This document shows, piece after piece, positions 1 through 9,662 of a stretch of 64,000 nucleotides of DNA (the first letter of the stretch is position 1; every line of letters begins with the position of its first letter). The notes below the pieces were generated by a model. That model was not told where the DNA came from. It made no database searches and saw only the letters and a list, made by a program, of their open reading frames with translations. The position numbers were made by a program, and so were the translations under genes. The stretch is from JBMNFB01 sp050949085. GTDB taxonomy: Bacteria > Bacillota > UBA994 > UBA5500. The DNA lies in the NCBI GenBank assembly GCA_050949085.1, contig JBMNFB010000009.1, positions 372,001 through 436,000 of the forward strand, given 5' to 3'.

Positions 1-1377
1 GAAAGCCTCACCCAGCGACACTCTGATTCCGGAGTAACGCTGCATCGCGCGGAAGTTGAGCAGCGAGGACACGAGGAACCCGATCACTGTCGCCAATGCC
101 GACCCCCGGATATTCAGCGCCGGCATCGCGGTAAGCACGTAGGTCACGCCCAACTTGGTCAGGGCACCGATAGTCAGATTGATCACCGGCACATGGGTCT
201 TGCCCAATCCCTGCAGGATTCCGGTCGTCGACTGCTGCACGGCCAGGAAAATGACCGTATAGGCCAGCACTGCCAGCGAGCCGCCCACCGCTGGCCCCAT
301 TTCGGCTCCATAGAGCAGGGTGCTGATCGGCACCGCCAGTACCGAGAGGCCGATGGCCGCTGGCAGGTTAAAAAGCATGGCCAGCTTGATGGCCAGGGTA
401 GAACGACTCTGCATCTGCTGGCGGCGCCCCAGGGAGATCTCCTCAGCGATGGAAGGGATCAGGCTGGCCACCAGGGCGACGGTGAACATCTGCGGCAGGT
501 TGATGAGCGGCGTAGCCATGCCCGAGAGCTGCCCGTAGAGGCCGGTCGCCTCGGCCTGCGAGAAACCGGCCACCAATAGCCGACGCGGCACGACCGCGGC
601 GTCAATCAGCTGCATCAGCGGCAGCACGACGCCGCCGATGGTGATGGGAATAGCCAGGGCGGCGAACTGCCGCACGATGCTGGCTGTCGTCTCGTCATCG
701 GTCCGGCTGCGCCGCAACTGTCGCTTCGTCTGCGATCTGGATCGGGAGTAGGCCAAAATCAGGATCAGCAGCGCGCCGAGGCCGCCAAGGCTGACGCCGG
801 ATGAAATTCCACCAGCGATAGTCTGGGGCGATCGCCCGAGAGTGAGCAGATAGAAGCCCAGGCCGAGAGAAGCGCCGACACGCACAATCTGCTCCACCAT
901 CTGGCTGATGGCATACGGCACCATCTCCTGAATCCCCTGAAAGTATCCGCGCAGCCCCGAGACGAGGGCCACGAGGAGAACGGCCGGAGCCATGGCCAGC
1001 AAAGAGCTCAGGGCCCGCTGGTCTCCCAGAACATTCTCGACCAGATAAGGGGCCGCAAGCATCAGGGCGAGGGTTCCCACCAGTCCGACGATACCGAGAG
1101 TTAGCAGGGAAAACCGAAAAACCCGCTGCGCCGAACGGTAACGTTTCAGCGCCACCCGCTCGGCAATCATCTTGGCGATGGCAATCGGCGGGCCGGTGGT
1201 TGACACTGCCAGCAGTATGGAGTAGATGGGGTAAGCCATCTGGTAGAGCCCGGTGATCTCATCACCGGCGAAGCGTGCCAGCGGAATCCGGTAGACGGCG
1301 CCCAGCGCACGCACGAAAATACCAGCAACACTAAGGATTGCTGCGTTCTTGATGAAGCGATTATCCTGGTTACTCAA
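1..1377 (-). CDS. spoVB: SpoVB-like MOP-family membrane flippase (partial)
   Basis: The minus-strand frame starts at a TTG at 1377 behind a GGGGG ribosome site and stays open to the window edge, giving 459 codons. The C-terminus lies outside the window. The N-terminus (RALGAVYRIPLARFAGDEIT, then GLYQMAYPIYSILL) is the typical start of SpoVB/YabM proteins, which are polytopic membrane proteins of the MATE/MOP flippase superfamily. In spore-formers SpoVB acts in cortex peptidoglycan synthesis, presumably by flipping lipid-linked precursors. The gene lies downstream of spoVT, as in Bacillus, but a terminator separates them. A paralogue acting in other polysaccharide export cannot be excluded. 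Confidence 0.85.
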   Translation of the reverse strand, partial: MSNQDNRFIKNAAILSVAGIFVRALGAVYRIPLARFAGDEITGLYQMAYPIYSILLAVSTTGPPIAIAKMIAERVALKRYRSAQRVFRFSLLTLGIVGLVGTLALMLAAPYLVENVLGDQRALSSLLAMAPAVLLVALVSGLRGYFQGIQEMVPYAISQMVEQIVRVGASLGLGFYLLTLGRSPQTIAGGISSGVSLGGLGALLILILAYSRSRSQTKRQLRRSRTDDETTASIVRQFAALAIPITIGGVVLPLMQLIDAAVVPRRLLVAGFSQAEATGLYGQLSGMATPLINLPQMFTVALVASLIPSIAEEISLGRRQQMQSRSTLAIKLAMLFNLPAAIGLSVLAVPISTLLYGAEMGPAVGGSLAVLAYTVIFLAVQQSTTGILQGLGKTHVPVINLTIGALTKLGVTYVLTAMPALNIRGSALATVIGFLVSSLLNFRAMQRYSGIRVSLGEAF

Positions 1378-1517
1378 GCAGTGTTCCCCCTTCTCTCCCC
1401 GCTCCAAGGGCAGATCGCCACTCAGTGCTTGAGCCGCATGTTCTCCTAGAATCTATGCATCCCATATCTTATCCATTATAGCACTCAGGCCCCTTGCAGA
1501 CGAGAAAACGCCAGGGC

Positions 1518-1555
1518 CAAAAACAGAGGCAGCCGAAACTCAGCTGCCTCCTCTG
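1518..1555 (-). terminator. rho-independent terminator of spoVT
   Basis: On the minus strand, ACAGAGGAGGCAGC and GGCTGCCTCTG form a stem around a short loop and are followed by TTTTT. It lies about 20 bases after the spoVT stop codon. Confidence 0.8.
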
Positions 1556-1575
1556 TACCTTGTACCTTTATCTCC

Positions 1576-2130
1576 TTAGCCTTCCATCTGCTTGCCCAGA
1601 AAGCTGGCAGCCGTATCGGCGAGTTTCGACTCCAGATCACCCAGGCGAGCATCCGGATCCTTGCTGCAGATGATCACACAGCCGATGGGGTGACCGTCTG
1701 CGGTTATCGGTGAGATTACCTGAGCGCTCAGCTTGCAGGTACCGTCTGCAAACTCAATGGCGCAGTCGGGAGACGATTCATCGGGCTGAACAACAATGGT
1801 GCGACGTTCCTCCATCGCCATCTCAGCCAGAGGGCCTAGACGTTGATTAAGAAACTCTTTTCTGGAAGCGCCAGCGACAGCGATCACTTCATCGCGGTCA
1901 GCGATCAGCGCGATATGACCGGTGGACTCATAAAGCGAATCAGCGTATTCCTTGGCAAACTCCCCTAGCTCGCCGATGGGCGAATACTTCTTCAGAATCA
2001 CTTCGCCGTCACGATCGACGAAGATCTCCAGGGGATCGCCTTCGCGAATACGGAGCGTTCGCCGAATTTCTTTCGGTATTACTACCCGACCCAGGTCGTC
2101 AATTCGTCGGACGATACCCGTTGCTTTCAT
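1576..2130 (-). CDS. spoVT: stage V sporulation protein T, AbrB-type regulator with GAF domain
   Basis: This 184-residue protein has an N-terminal swapped-hairpin AbrB DNA-binding domain (MKATGIVRRIDDLGRVVIPK, about residues 1-50). A GAF-like sensory domain follows (about 55-180). Length and arrangement match SpoVT, which tunes sigma-G-dependent gene expression in the forespore. The start codon has an AAGGAGG site seven bases upstream. The upstream sigma-G-like promoter and the downstream terminator make it a single-gene transcript. It is a direct marker of an endospore-forming organism. Confidence 0.95.
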   Translation of the reverse strand: MKATGIVRRIDDLGRVVIPKEIRRTLRIREGDPLEIFVDRDGEVILKKYSPIGELGEFAKEYADSLYESTGHIALIADRDEVIAVAGASRKEFLNQRLGPLAEMAMEERRTIVVQPDESSPDCAIEFADGTCKLSAQVISPITADGHPIGCVIICSKDPDARLGDLESKLADTAASFLGKQMEG

Positions 2131-2179
2131 GACTTTTGCCTCCTTATCTGCTGCTGACAGTTACAGGTAACCTTGTAGG

Positions 2180-2210
2180 TAGTATACAACCATGCCAACG
2201 GGTTTATTCG
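2180..2210 (-). promoter_or_regulatory. sigma-G-like promoter of spoVT
   Basis: Minus-strand CGAATA, then 18 bases, then TATACTA. The known sigma-G consensus is about TGHATR - N18 - CATAHTA, so each box has one mismatch and the spacing is exact. spoVT belongs to the sigma-G regulon in Bacillus subtilis. The assignment is by inspection. Confidence 0.55.
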
Positions 2211-2222
2211 ATGGCTAGACGC

Positions 2223-3191
2223 TTATCGCGCCAGAAGCAGGATCAGCTGCCCGGCCCGGGCCTCGGTTCGGTACTCATCCCAGGCGTGCGACTTTTTGTC
2301 CTGCAGAGCCCGTTGCCTGGCCAGTTCGGTCACTTCGGAGTAGTCGCGCGCTCTGGCGGGTTCTTTGCCTTCGGCCTTGATTATATGATAACCATACAAG
2401 GTCTCTACAACACCACTCAACTGCCCAGGTTCCAGCGCAAATGCAGCCGCCTCAAACGGCTCAACCATCTCGCCGCGTTCAAACCAGCGGAGGCTGCCGC
2501 CTCTGGCAGCACTCTCCTTATCCAGCGAGTGCTGCATTGCCAGCTCCGCAAAATCTGCACCAGCCCTGAGCTCTGCCAGCAGCGACTCGGCCTGGGTACG
2601 GCTGTCGACGAGGATATGGCTGACCAGCATCATCTCCGGCACATCAAAGCTGGCTTGATTGGCCTGATAGTACGCCTGGGCTTCCTCGGCCGTGACCTCA
2701 ATGTCTGCCGTGACCTTCTCGCGGAGGCGAATCAGCTGCAAATTGCGCGTGAAGTACTCGCGCAGATCGGCTTCGGTCAGATTCATCTCCGTCAGATGCT
2801 GCCGCAGGGCCGCGTCTTCACCCTGAAAGAAGCCGGCTCTGATCCAGCTGAGCAAGGACTCGGCATACTCATTCTGCTCCTCGGCTGTGGCGAGGTCAGC
2901 CGCTTCGCGGAGCAGGATCATCTCTTCCGCCAGCTGATCCAGAATCGCGCGGCGGTTATCTCTGGCAAAGTCCGGTGAGTACGCCGGATTTCCTCCATAC
3001 TGCAGCTGATAGCTGAACTGGACGATGTTCATCCGGCGGGTCAGCTCTGCCTGGGTGATGATCTGGCCACCAACCCAGGCGGCGATCTGCCGGCTGAAAA
3101 GCAGGTAGCCGAGGACGAGAATCAGCAGGGTCAGCACCGGGATCAGCCAGGGGCGAGAAGTTCGCCGGGGACGATAGGATAAACGTGCCAA
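2223..3191 (-). CDS. membrane-anchored parvulin-type peptidyl-prolyl isomerase (PrsA/SurA-like)
   Basis: The 322-residue protein has a basic N-terminus and one membrane segment at about residues 14-33. It has no lipobox cysteine, so it looks signal-anchored rather than a lipoprotein like Bacillus PrsA. A SurA-N-like helical region follows (about 40-170). The C-terminal parvulin rotamase domain (about 180-275) includes VSHILVDSRTQAESLL, RGGSLRWFERGEM and LYGYHIIKAEG. Such proteins help secreted proteins fold outside the membrane. The gene starts 25 bases after the mfd stop and is probably cotranscribed with it. Confidence 0.85.
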   Translation of the reverse strand: MARLSYRPRRTSRPWLIPVLTLLILVLGYLLFSRQIAAWVGGQIITQAELTRRMNIVQFSYQLQYGGNPAYSPDFARDNRRAILDQLAEEMILLREAADLATAEEQNEYAESLLSWIRAGFFQGEDAALRQHLTEMNLTEADLREYFTRNLQLIRLREKVTADIEVTAEEAQAYYQANQASFDVPEMMLVSHILVDSRTQAESLLAELRAGADFAELAMQHSLDKESAARGGSLRWFERGEMVEPFEAAAFALEPGQLSGVVETLYGYHIIKAEGKEPARARDYSEVTELARQRALQDKKSHAWDEYRTEARAGQLILLLAR

Positions 3192-3216
3192 GGTTCCTCC
3201 TCCTTCGGTAAGGTAA

Positions 3217-6200
3217 CTACACCTGTTCGCTGGCGTGAATGTCTCGTAGTTGCTTCATCAGGTCCACCCACTGCCTGGCTGCGCTGATAGCGGATGTGTT
3301 CTGCAGCTGCCAGCGGAAAACGCCAGCCTTATTGGCCTGGAGGCGCAGCCTGCCGTTGGTCTCGCGGTAAAGAAACTCTATATCCGCCGGGGCGAAGAAA
3401 GCGTCGTGCGCCAGGGTCATCGTCAGCTGCTGATCAGTGATGGTCAGGCTGCTGATCCGAAAGCGTCGGGCCAGCACTCGCAGCCTGGCGGCAAGGAGCA
3501 GATTAGCGACCGACTCCGGCATGCGGCCATAGCGATCCAGCATCTCGTCGACAAGATCGTCCACATCCTCCAGATCGGCGGCAGCCTGGATCTTCTTGTA
3601 CATCTCCACCTTCTGCATGCTATCCCTGATATAGCGATCGGGGATGTAAGCATCAAAGGACAGCTGTAGTTCGGTCCTGAATTCCTCCGGGAGTGGCTGC
3701 CCCTTCAGCTCTCGCACCGCCTCCTCCAACAGCTGACAGTAAAGGTCGAAGCCGACGGCGATCATGAACCCGTGTTGTTCCGGCCCCAGGATGTTGCCGG
3801 CCCCTCTGATCTCCAGGTCGCGCAGCGCAATCTTGAATCCCGATCCCAGCTCGGTAAACTCCTTGATAGCCTGCAGACGCTTCTCGGCCACCTCAGACAG
3901 CGCCTTCTCCGGGCGATACATGAAATAAGCGTAGGCCACGCGGTTGGAACGCCCGACCCGCCCCCGCAGCTGATAGAGCTGCGCCAGACCAAACTTGTCT
4001 GCATCCTCCACTATCATCGTATTAACGTTGGGGATGTCTAGACCTGATTCGATGATTGTCGTGCTGACGAGGATGTCGTATTCGCCCTCCATGAACTCGA
4101 GCATCAGGCGCTCCAGTCTCTCCTCTGACATCCGCCCGTGCCCTGCGGCAATGCGCGCTTCCGGCACCAGCTTGGCCAGGCGCTCGACGACGGAGTTGAT
4201 GCTGCGGACGCGATTATGGACATAGTAGACTTGCCCCTGGCGGCCCAGCTCGCGGCGAATCGCGTTCCTGATCACCTCATCGTTCTGTTCCATCACATAG
4301 GTCTGAACCGGAAATCGATCTTCCGGGGGAGTCTCGATGCTGCTCATGTCCCGCATCCCCACCATCGCCATATGCAGCGTGCGGGGAATCGGCGTCGCTG
4401 ACAGCGTCAGCGTATCCACGTTCTCGCGCAGCTGGCGCAGTTTCTCCTTATCCGCCACGCCAAACCGCTGTTCTTCATCAATAACCAAGAGGCCAAGATC
4501 GTGAAACTTGACGTCCTTCTGCAAGAGACGGTGAGTGCCGATCACCACATCCACCAGTCCCTGGGCAACGCGGCGGACGGTTTCTCGATTCTCAGCAGCA
4601 CTGCGGAAGCGGGAAAGCATCGCCACCTCCAGCGGGAAGCCGGCAAAGCGTTCGCAGAACGTAGTGTAGTGCTGCTGGGCCAGAATCGTCGTCGGCACCA
4701 GTACGGCAACCTGCTTGCCGCTGGCAGCCGCCTTAAACGCCGCCCGCACTGCCACTTCGGTCTTGCCATAGCCGACATCGCCGCAGAGCAGGCGATCCAT
4801 CACCTGGTCGCGTTCCATGTCCTGTTTCACCTCGGCGATGGCCCGCCGCTGATCATCCGTCTCCCGGTAGGGGAAGTTGCTCTCCATCTGGTCCTGCCAT
4901 TCGCCATCGGGCGGGAAAGCATAGCCCGGGACGCTGGCCCGGGCCGCATACAAGGCCAGGAGCTCCTTCGCCATCTCGCGCACTGACTGCTTGACCCGCG
5001 TCTTCACCCGCTGCCAGTCGCCGCCGCCCAGCGAATAGATCCGCGGTGTCTTCCCTTCGGCGCCGACATACTTCTGCAGCAGCTGAATCTGATCGGTAGG
5101 GACGTAGAGCCGGTCTTCGCCGGCGTATTTCACCTGCAGATAATCCCGGTGCAGGCCGTCTATCTCCAGCGTCTTGATGCCGAGGTACTGGCCGACGCCG
5201 TGCTGCACGTGGACAACATAGTCACCGATCGCCAGGTCGCGATAGCTGGAGAGCCGTGCCCCTTCGGCCGGGCTGATCAGCTGGCGTCGGCGCCGGCGCT
5301 TGCGCTGCAGGATATCGCCCTCGGTCAACACATAGAGCCGCAGCTCAGGCAGCTCGAAGCCGCCGGCCAAATCGCCGACCAGCAGGCTGATCTTCCCGGC
5401 TGGCGGCGGCTCGCCGGGGCCAAGGAGCAGCACCGGGTCGAAGCCCTCTCCCTCCAGGTATCGCTGGAGATGCTGTTGCCGCTCTGCGCTGCTGGCGAGG
5501 ATGACCACAGCAAAGCCGTTTCCCTGCATCCGCGACACTTCCTGCCGCAGCAGACCGATCTGCCCCTGGAGATTGGCCACGCTGCGCGAGATCAGGGGCA
5601 GGTGACGTTCGATTTTCCAGGGGGCAGGGCGCCGTGGAAAGACAGCGAAATGGAGGCAACCCTGCTTCGGCAGTCGCGCCAGAAGCTCATCCGGCGAAAA
5701 CGCGAAATCGGCCTGGGCGGCAAGCACGCGCCCGTCCGTCAAGAGGCCGGTGAAACTCTCGGTAAACAGCTGATATTCACTCGTCGCCTGCTCCCAGATC
5801 CGACTCGGCTCGTCGATAACTACCAGGGCGTCAGCAGGCAGATAGTCAAACAGGCTAAATTTCTCTTCCTGAAAAAACGGCAGATAGCGTTCTCGCCCGG
5901 CGAAGATCAGTCCTTCCCGCAGCCGGGCCAAGTCTCCTCCCACATGCTCCCGGCGACGGTCGGCCAGCTGCCGATCACCTGTAGCGGCCTGGGTGAGCTG
6001 TTGCTCCAGACGGGCCAAACCGGCCTCCGCTGCCTCATTCGGCCAGAAGCCCTCCTGCGCCGGCAGCACGGTGACCTGCTGCAGGTTCTGCAACGACCGC
6101 TGTGTCGTCAGGTCAAACTCCCGGATCAGGTCGATCTCATCACCAAAGAACTCGATGCGCACCGGAAGGTCATTGGTCGGACCATAGACGTCGAGAATGC

Positions 6201-6726
6201 CGCCCCGCTGACTGAACTGGCCGGGGTGTTCCACCATATCCACCCGTTCGTAACCGGACTGGATCAGCAGGCGGATCACTTCCTCGGGAGCGATCACCTG
6301 ACCATAGGTCAGCTGCAGACTGTGGGCGAGGAACGAGGCCGGGTCGGGCAATCGGTAGGTGAGCGCTTCCCAGGCAGCTACGACGGCGACCCGCTCGCCG
6401 CGACTCAGCCGGTCCAGAACCCGCAACCTCTCGGCCGCCAACTCAGGGCTCAGCGCAGCAATGCCATACAGCGGGTTCTCGCGCGCCGGAAAGCTGAGCA
6501 CCGTTTCATCTGGCAAGAGGGCCTGCAGATCCCGCGCTACCTCCTCTGCCTGCACGCTGGTCGCAGTAAGGAAAAGCAGCGACCGGCCCTGATCAACGAC
6601 CAGGCCGGACGCTAACAGACTTTTTATCGAACCGCTGACGCCGGAGACCAGCAAATTGTGCCTGAGGTAACCGCGCAGTGTTCGCCAATTATCACTTTCT
6701 GTCAACAAGGTTACTAACCCCAGCAA
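3217..6726 (-). CDS. mfd: transcription-repair coupling factor Mfd
   Basis: At 1169 residues this is a full-length Mfd. It frees RNA polymerase stalled at DNA lesions and recruits UvrA. The N-terminal third is UvrB-like. A CarD/RID RNA-polymerase-binding domain follows (GDYVVHVQHGVGQYLGIKTL, about residues 500-560). The SF2 translocase has Walker A CGDVGYGKTEVA, a DEEQ box (VIDEEQRFGV) and the TRG-type GRVGRSNRVAYAYF motif. The C-terminal TRCF domain ends the protein. Its place between pth and the foldase and spoVT genes is the conserved spore-former order. Confidence 0.97.
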   Translation of the reverse strand: MLGLVTLLTESDNWRTLRGYLRHNLLVSGVSGSIKSLLASGLVVDQGRSLLFLTATSVQAEEVARDLQALLPDETVLSFPARENPLYGIAALSPELAAERLRVLDRLSRGERVAVVAAWEALTYRLPDPASFLAHSLQLTYGQVIAPEEVIRLLIQSGYERVDMVEHPGQFSQRGGILDVYGPTNDLPVRIEFFGDEIDLIREFDLTTQRSLQNLQQVTVLPAQEGFWPNEAAEAGLARLEQQLTQAATGDRQLADRRREHVGGDLARLREGLIFAGRERYLPFFQEEKFSLFDYLPADALVVIDEPSRIWEQATSEYQLFTESFTGLLTDGRVLAAQADFAFSPDELLARLPKQGCLHFAVFPRRPAPWKIERHLPLISRSVANLQGQIGLLRQEVSRMQGNGFAVVILASSAERQQHLQRYLEGEGFDPVLLLGPGEPPPAGKISLLVGDLAGGFELPELRLYVLTEGDILQRKRRRRRQLISPAEGARLSSYRDLAIGDYVVHVQHGVGQYLGIKTLEIDGLHRDYLQVKYAGEDRLYVPTDQIQLLQKYVGAEGKTPRIYSLGGGDWQRVKTRVKQSVREMAKELLALYAARASVPGYAFPPDGEWQDQMESNFPYRETDDQRRAIAEVKQDMERDQVMDRLLCGDVGYGKTEVAVRAAFKAAASGKQVAVLVPTTILAQQHYTTFCERFAGFPLEVAMLSRFRSAAENRETVRRVAQGLVDVVIGTHRLLQKDVKFHDLGLLVIDEEQRFGVADKEKLRQLRENVDTLTLSATPIPRTLHMAMVGMRDMSSIETPPEDRFPVQTYVMEQNDEVIRNAIRRELGRQGQVYYVHNRVRSINSVVERLAKLVPEARIAAGHGRMSEERLERLMLEFMEGEYDILVSTTIIESGLDIPNVNTMIVEDADKFGLAQLYQLRGRVGRSNRVAYAYFMYRPEKALSEVAEKRLQAIKEFTELGSGFKIALRDLEIRGAGNILGPEQHGFMIAVGFDLYCQLLEEAVRELKGQPLPEEFRTELQLSFDAYIPDRYIRDSMQKVEMYKKIQAAADLEDVDDLVDEMLDRYGRMPESVANLLLAARLRVLARRFRISSLTITDQQLTMTLAHDAFFAPADIEFLYRETNGRLRLQANKAGVFRWQLQNTSAISAARQWVDLMKQLRDIHASEQV

Positions 6727-6790
6727 TCAGTTCACCCCTGTCAGTTGGGAGATGGAAGGGGACCGGTGTCGTGACAGCCCCACTATATCG

Positions 6791-7408
6791 CTATTTTATC
6801 TTATCCTTCTCGCTCAATTTGTCGGATGGGCGACCCGGCAGGCTGTTTTCTTTCTGGTTAAACACCGAAGCAGCTCGATCCAGCCCTTCCCGCACCCAGA
6901 CTTCCACCGCCGTCGCAGCTCGCTGGATGGTTTCATCGATGATGGTTTGCTCCGACTGGCTGAATCGCTCCAGCACGTAGTCAGCCACATCACCCTCTCC
7001 CGGGTGATCGATGCCGATCCGTAGCCGGTTGAAATCCTCTGTACCCAGCGCGGCGATGATGGACTTGATGCCGCGGTGGCCGCCTGAGCCCCCGGCTGCC
7101 CGCAGGCGGATCCGCCCCACGGGCAGATCCAGATCGTCATGGATGACGAGCACATCGTGCAGAGCCACATCCAGCTGGCGCAGGGCCCGCACAACCGCCT
7201 CGCCGCTGCGATTCATGTAGGTAGTCGGCTGCATCAGGCAGACAGGTTCGCCGGCGATCCTGCCACGCCCGATCAGGCTCGGCCCCAGCGCACCGCTGAC
7301 CTTGATCTGATGCTGCCTGGCCAGCTGAGCGATCACCTCGAATCCGATGTTATGTCGCGTTCTCTCATAGCGCGTGCCTGGATTGCCCAGGCCTACGATC
7401 AGTTTCAT
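6791..7408 (-). CDS. pth: peptidyl-tRNA hydrolase
   Basis: The 205-residue enzyme recycles peptidyl-tRNA released by stalled ribosomes. The signature MKLIVGLGNPGTRYERTRHN contains the catalytic His near residue 20. VIHDDLDLPVGRIRLR and GGSGGHRGIKSI are also present. An in-frame extension of 22 codons upstream is rejected because the ATG at 7408 has a GGGGGAAAGGG ribosome site and matches family N-termini. It lies between ctc and mfd, the usual order. Confidence 0.96.
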   Translation of the reverse strand: MKLIVGLGNPGTRYERTRHNIGFEVIAQLARQHQIKVSGALGPSLIGRGRIAGEPVCLMQPTTYMNRSGEAVVRALRQLDVALHDVLVIHDDLDLPVGRIRLRAAGGSGGHRGIKSIIAALGTEDFNRLRIGIDHPGEGDVADYVLERFSQSEQTIIDETIQRAATAVEVWVREGLDRAASVFNQKENSLPGRPSDKLSEKDKIK

Positions 7409-7484
7409 ATCCCTTTCCCCCTGCCTGTCTCCCCGCGCGCACCCCTGCCGGTGCAGCGATGCCATGTAACGCAAGTAAACATAA

Positions 7485-7531
7485 GGGGGCTGTTGCCCGC
7501 GTGAGCTCTCCTCAGCCAGGGCACAACCCCC
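7485..7531 (-). terminator. GC-rich hairpin between ctc and pth, possible terminator
   Basis: On the minus strand GGGGGTTGTGCCC pairs imperfectly with GGGCAACAGCCCCC and is followed by TTATGTTTACTT. The T-run is interrupted, so termination may be partial. It lies 25-70 bases downstream of the ctc stop. Confidence 0.45.
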
Positions 7532-7555
7532 GCAACGTACTGCAGTGCGAAACAG

Positions 7556-8173
7556 CTAGGCCTCTGGCTCTGGTTCGGTCGCCTCCGGCTCGCCTGCCTC
7601 GGCCGCCTCCTCTTCACCCTCGTCCTCGGCTGCCCTGACGACGACTACACTGCACACCTGCTCCGCAGGATCATTGAGGGCCTCGACGCCCGCCGGCAGA
7701 ACGAGATCGGCCACGGTGAGCTGATCGCCGATATTCAACTGGCTGGTGTCCACTTCAATCGCCTGGGGCAGGTCGCCTGGCAAGGCGCTGATGTTCAGCT
7801 CGCGGAGACCGCTCTGAAGCAATCCACCCTCGCGGACGCCGGCCGGATCCCCCACCAGGACCACTGGGACGGTGGCATTTATCTTTTCGGTCATATCAAC
7901 TACCTGCAGGTCGAAATGCTGGATAGCCCGAGTCACTGGGTCGAGCTGCACATCCTTGCGGATGACGTTGAGCACTTCCCCAGAGCGGCCGGCAATGACC
8001 AGCTTCATGACACTGCTGGTACTGTCACGGATCACCGCGCTGAGCGTTCTGGCATCGATCTGGATCGATACTGGTTCCATGTTAGCACCATAAACTACCC
8101 CGGGAACCACACCCTGCCTGCGCAGCTGGCGCGCCTTCCCGTCACGTAATGAGACATTGAGAACTGTAGTCAT
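7556..8173 (-). CDS. rplY: ribosomal protein bL25, Ctc (general stress) form
   Basis: The 205-residue protein has the N-terminal L25 5S-rRNA-binding domain (residues 1-90, with GVVPGVVYGAN). The C-terminal beta domain of Ctc/TL5 proteins follows (about 95-180). The last 25 residues are almost all acidic or alanine. The start at 8173 has an AAGGAGGAG site; a frame 19 codons longer has none. In Bacillus, prs lies between glmU and ctc, but here only 17 bases separate the two genes. Confidence 0.93.
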   Translation of the reverse strand: MTTVLNVSLRDGKARQLRRQGVVPGVVYGANMEPVSIQIDARTLSAVIRDSTSSVMKLVIAGRSGEVLNVIRKDVQLDPVTRAIQHFDLQVVDMTEKINATVPVVLVGDPAGVREGGLLQSGLRELNISALPGDLPQAIEVDTSQLNIGDQLTVADLVLPAGVEALNDPAEQVCSVVVVRAAEDEGEEEAAEAGEPEATEPEPEA

Positions 8174-8190
8174 GCTGCTCCTCCTTCTTG

Positions 8191-9567
8191 TTAACTGGAC
8201 TTGCCTGCTTCGCGGCGCCGCTTCGCCCACCCCTCCTTGTTGGTCTGGCGGGCCCGGGCGATGCCCAGGGAATCGGCTGGCACGTCGTCAGTGATAGTTG
8301 AGCCTGCCGCCACATAAGCCCCCTGGCCAATCGTCACCGGCGAAACAATATTGCTGTTGCAGCCGATAAAGGCGTCGTCCTCGATAGTGGAGCGAGTCTT
8401 CTGCCGCCCATCGTAGTTGACCAGGATCGTCCCGGCCCCCAGATTTACTCGCTCACCGATATCGGCATCACCCACATAGCTGAGATGCGGAATCTTGCTG
8501 CCGCTGCCCACTTGAGAGTTCTTGACCTCCACAAAGTCACCGATCTTAACATTGTCTGCCAGGCAGGTCTGAGGACGCAGGTAGGCAAAGGGCCCGATCT
8601 GACAGCCGCTGCCCACCGCCGCCTGGCGCGCCACAGTATATTCCAGCGTCGAATCGTCTCCCACCGTTGTATCGACCAGGCGTGTCGCCGGGCCGATGGT
8701 GCAGCCCTCGCCGATGATTGTCTCACCCTCCAGCACGCAGCCGGGGTAGACTATGGTGTCGCGGCCGATGCGCACGGTATCATCAACCAGGCAGGTGTCT
8801 GGCTGCAGGAATGTGACGCCTTCCAGCATCAGGCGGCGGCGAATTCTCGCCCGCAGATAATCCTCTGCCTCCGCCAGTCGCACTCGATCATTGATCCCCA
8901 GAGCCTCGTTCATATCCTCCAGCCGACAGCCGGCGACTCGCCCGCCGTCGGCGGAGATAGCGGCAATCACATCGGTCAGATAATACTCACCCTGTGCATT
9001 ATCGTTGGTCAGCTGACGCAGGGCGCTGCGCAGCGGGGCGGTTCTGAAGCAGTAGAAACCGGTGTTAATCTCCCGGATCGCCCGGATGTCCGGAGAAGCA
9101 TCCCTGGCTTCCACCAGCCTCAGGATATTGCCCTGTTCATCGCGGACGATGCGGCCATAGTCGCCCGGCTCATCGAGGACAGCCGTCAACACCGTGGCAT
9201 CCGCCTGCGTCCGCTGGTGCAATTCTATCATACTCTGTAAAGTCGTGGGGCTGATCAGGGGTGTGTCGCCATAGAGGACCAACAGACTCTCCTCGTCCCC
9301 CAGGTGGGGCTCGGCCTGCATCACCGCATGCCCAGTACCCAACTGCTGCTCCTGCAGCACATATGTATAGTCAGGTCCCAGTACCTGCTGCACCTGCTCG
9401 GCGTCGCGGCCCACGACCACGTAGATCCGGTCGACGCCGACATCCCGACATGCTTTGACCACATGGCCCACGATGGGCCTGCCACAGAGAAGATGCAAGA
9501 CCTTGTTTCTAGCTGACTTCATTCTCTTTCCTGATCCGGCTGCTAGCACGATTGCGCTGGTCTGCAC
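8191..9567 (-). CDS. glmU: bifunctional UDP-GlcNAc pyrophosphorylase / glucosamine-1-phosphate acetyltransferase
   Basis: The 458-residue GlmU makes UDP-N-acetylglucosamine for cell wall synthesis. The N-terminal uridyltransferase (about 1-230) has LAAGSGKRMKSARNKVLH. The C-terminal half is a left-handed beta helix of hexapeptide repeats with acetyltransferase motifs (NLGAGTILVNYDGRQK, then FIGCNSNIVSPVTIG). The start is a GTG behind GGGAGGG. A vegetative promoter lies upstream at 9663-9691. Confidence 0.97.
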   Translation of the reverse strand: MQTSAIVLAAGSGKRMKSARNKVLHLLCGRPIVGHVVKACRDVGVDRIYVVVGRDAEQVQQVLGPDYTYVLQEQQLGTGHAVMQAEPHLGDEESLLVLYGDTPLISPTTLQSMIELHQRTQADATVLTAVLDEPGDYGRIVRDEQGNILRLVEARDASPDIRAIREINTGFYCFRTAPLRSALRQLTNDNAQGEYYLTDVIAAISADGGRVAGCRLEDMNEALGINDRVRLAEAEDYLRARIRRRLMLEGVTFLQPDTCLVDDTVRIGRDTIVYPGCVLEGETIIGEGCTIGPATRLVDTTVGDDSTLEYTVARQAAVGSGCQIGPFAYLRPQTCLADNVKIGDFVEVKNSQVGSGSKIPHLSYVGDADIGERVNLGAGTILVNYDGRQKTRSTIEDDAFIGCNSNIVSPVTIGQGAYVAAGSTITDDVPADSLGIARARQTNKEGWAKRRREAGKSS

Positions 9568-9662
9568 GTGCGATCCCTCCCTATTACGCGTCTAGTCAGT
9601 CCCCGCGATGGGGCCGCATGACGTCCTAAGCTGCGTTCTCCCGGGCACTTGACGCCTATTCT

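Noticed and set aside
5149..6615. Plus-strand open frame of 488 codons antisense to mfd
   Set aside because: It has no ribosome site or family motifs; long antisense frames are expected in GC-rich coding DNA.
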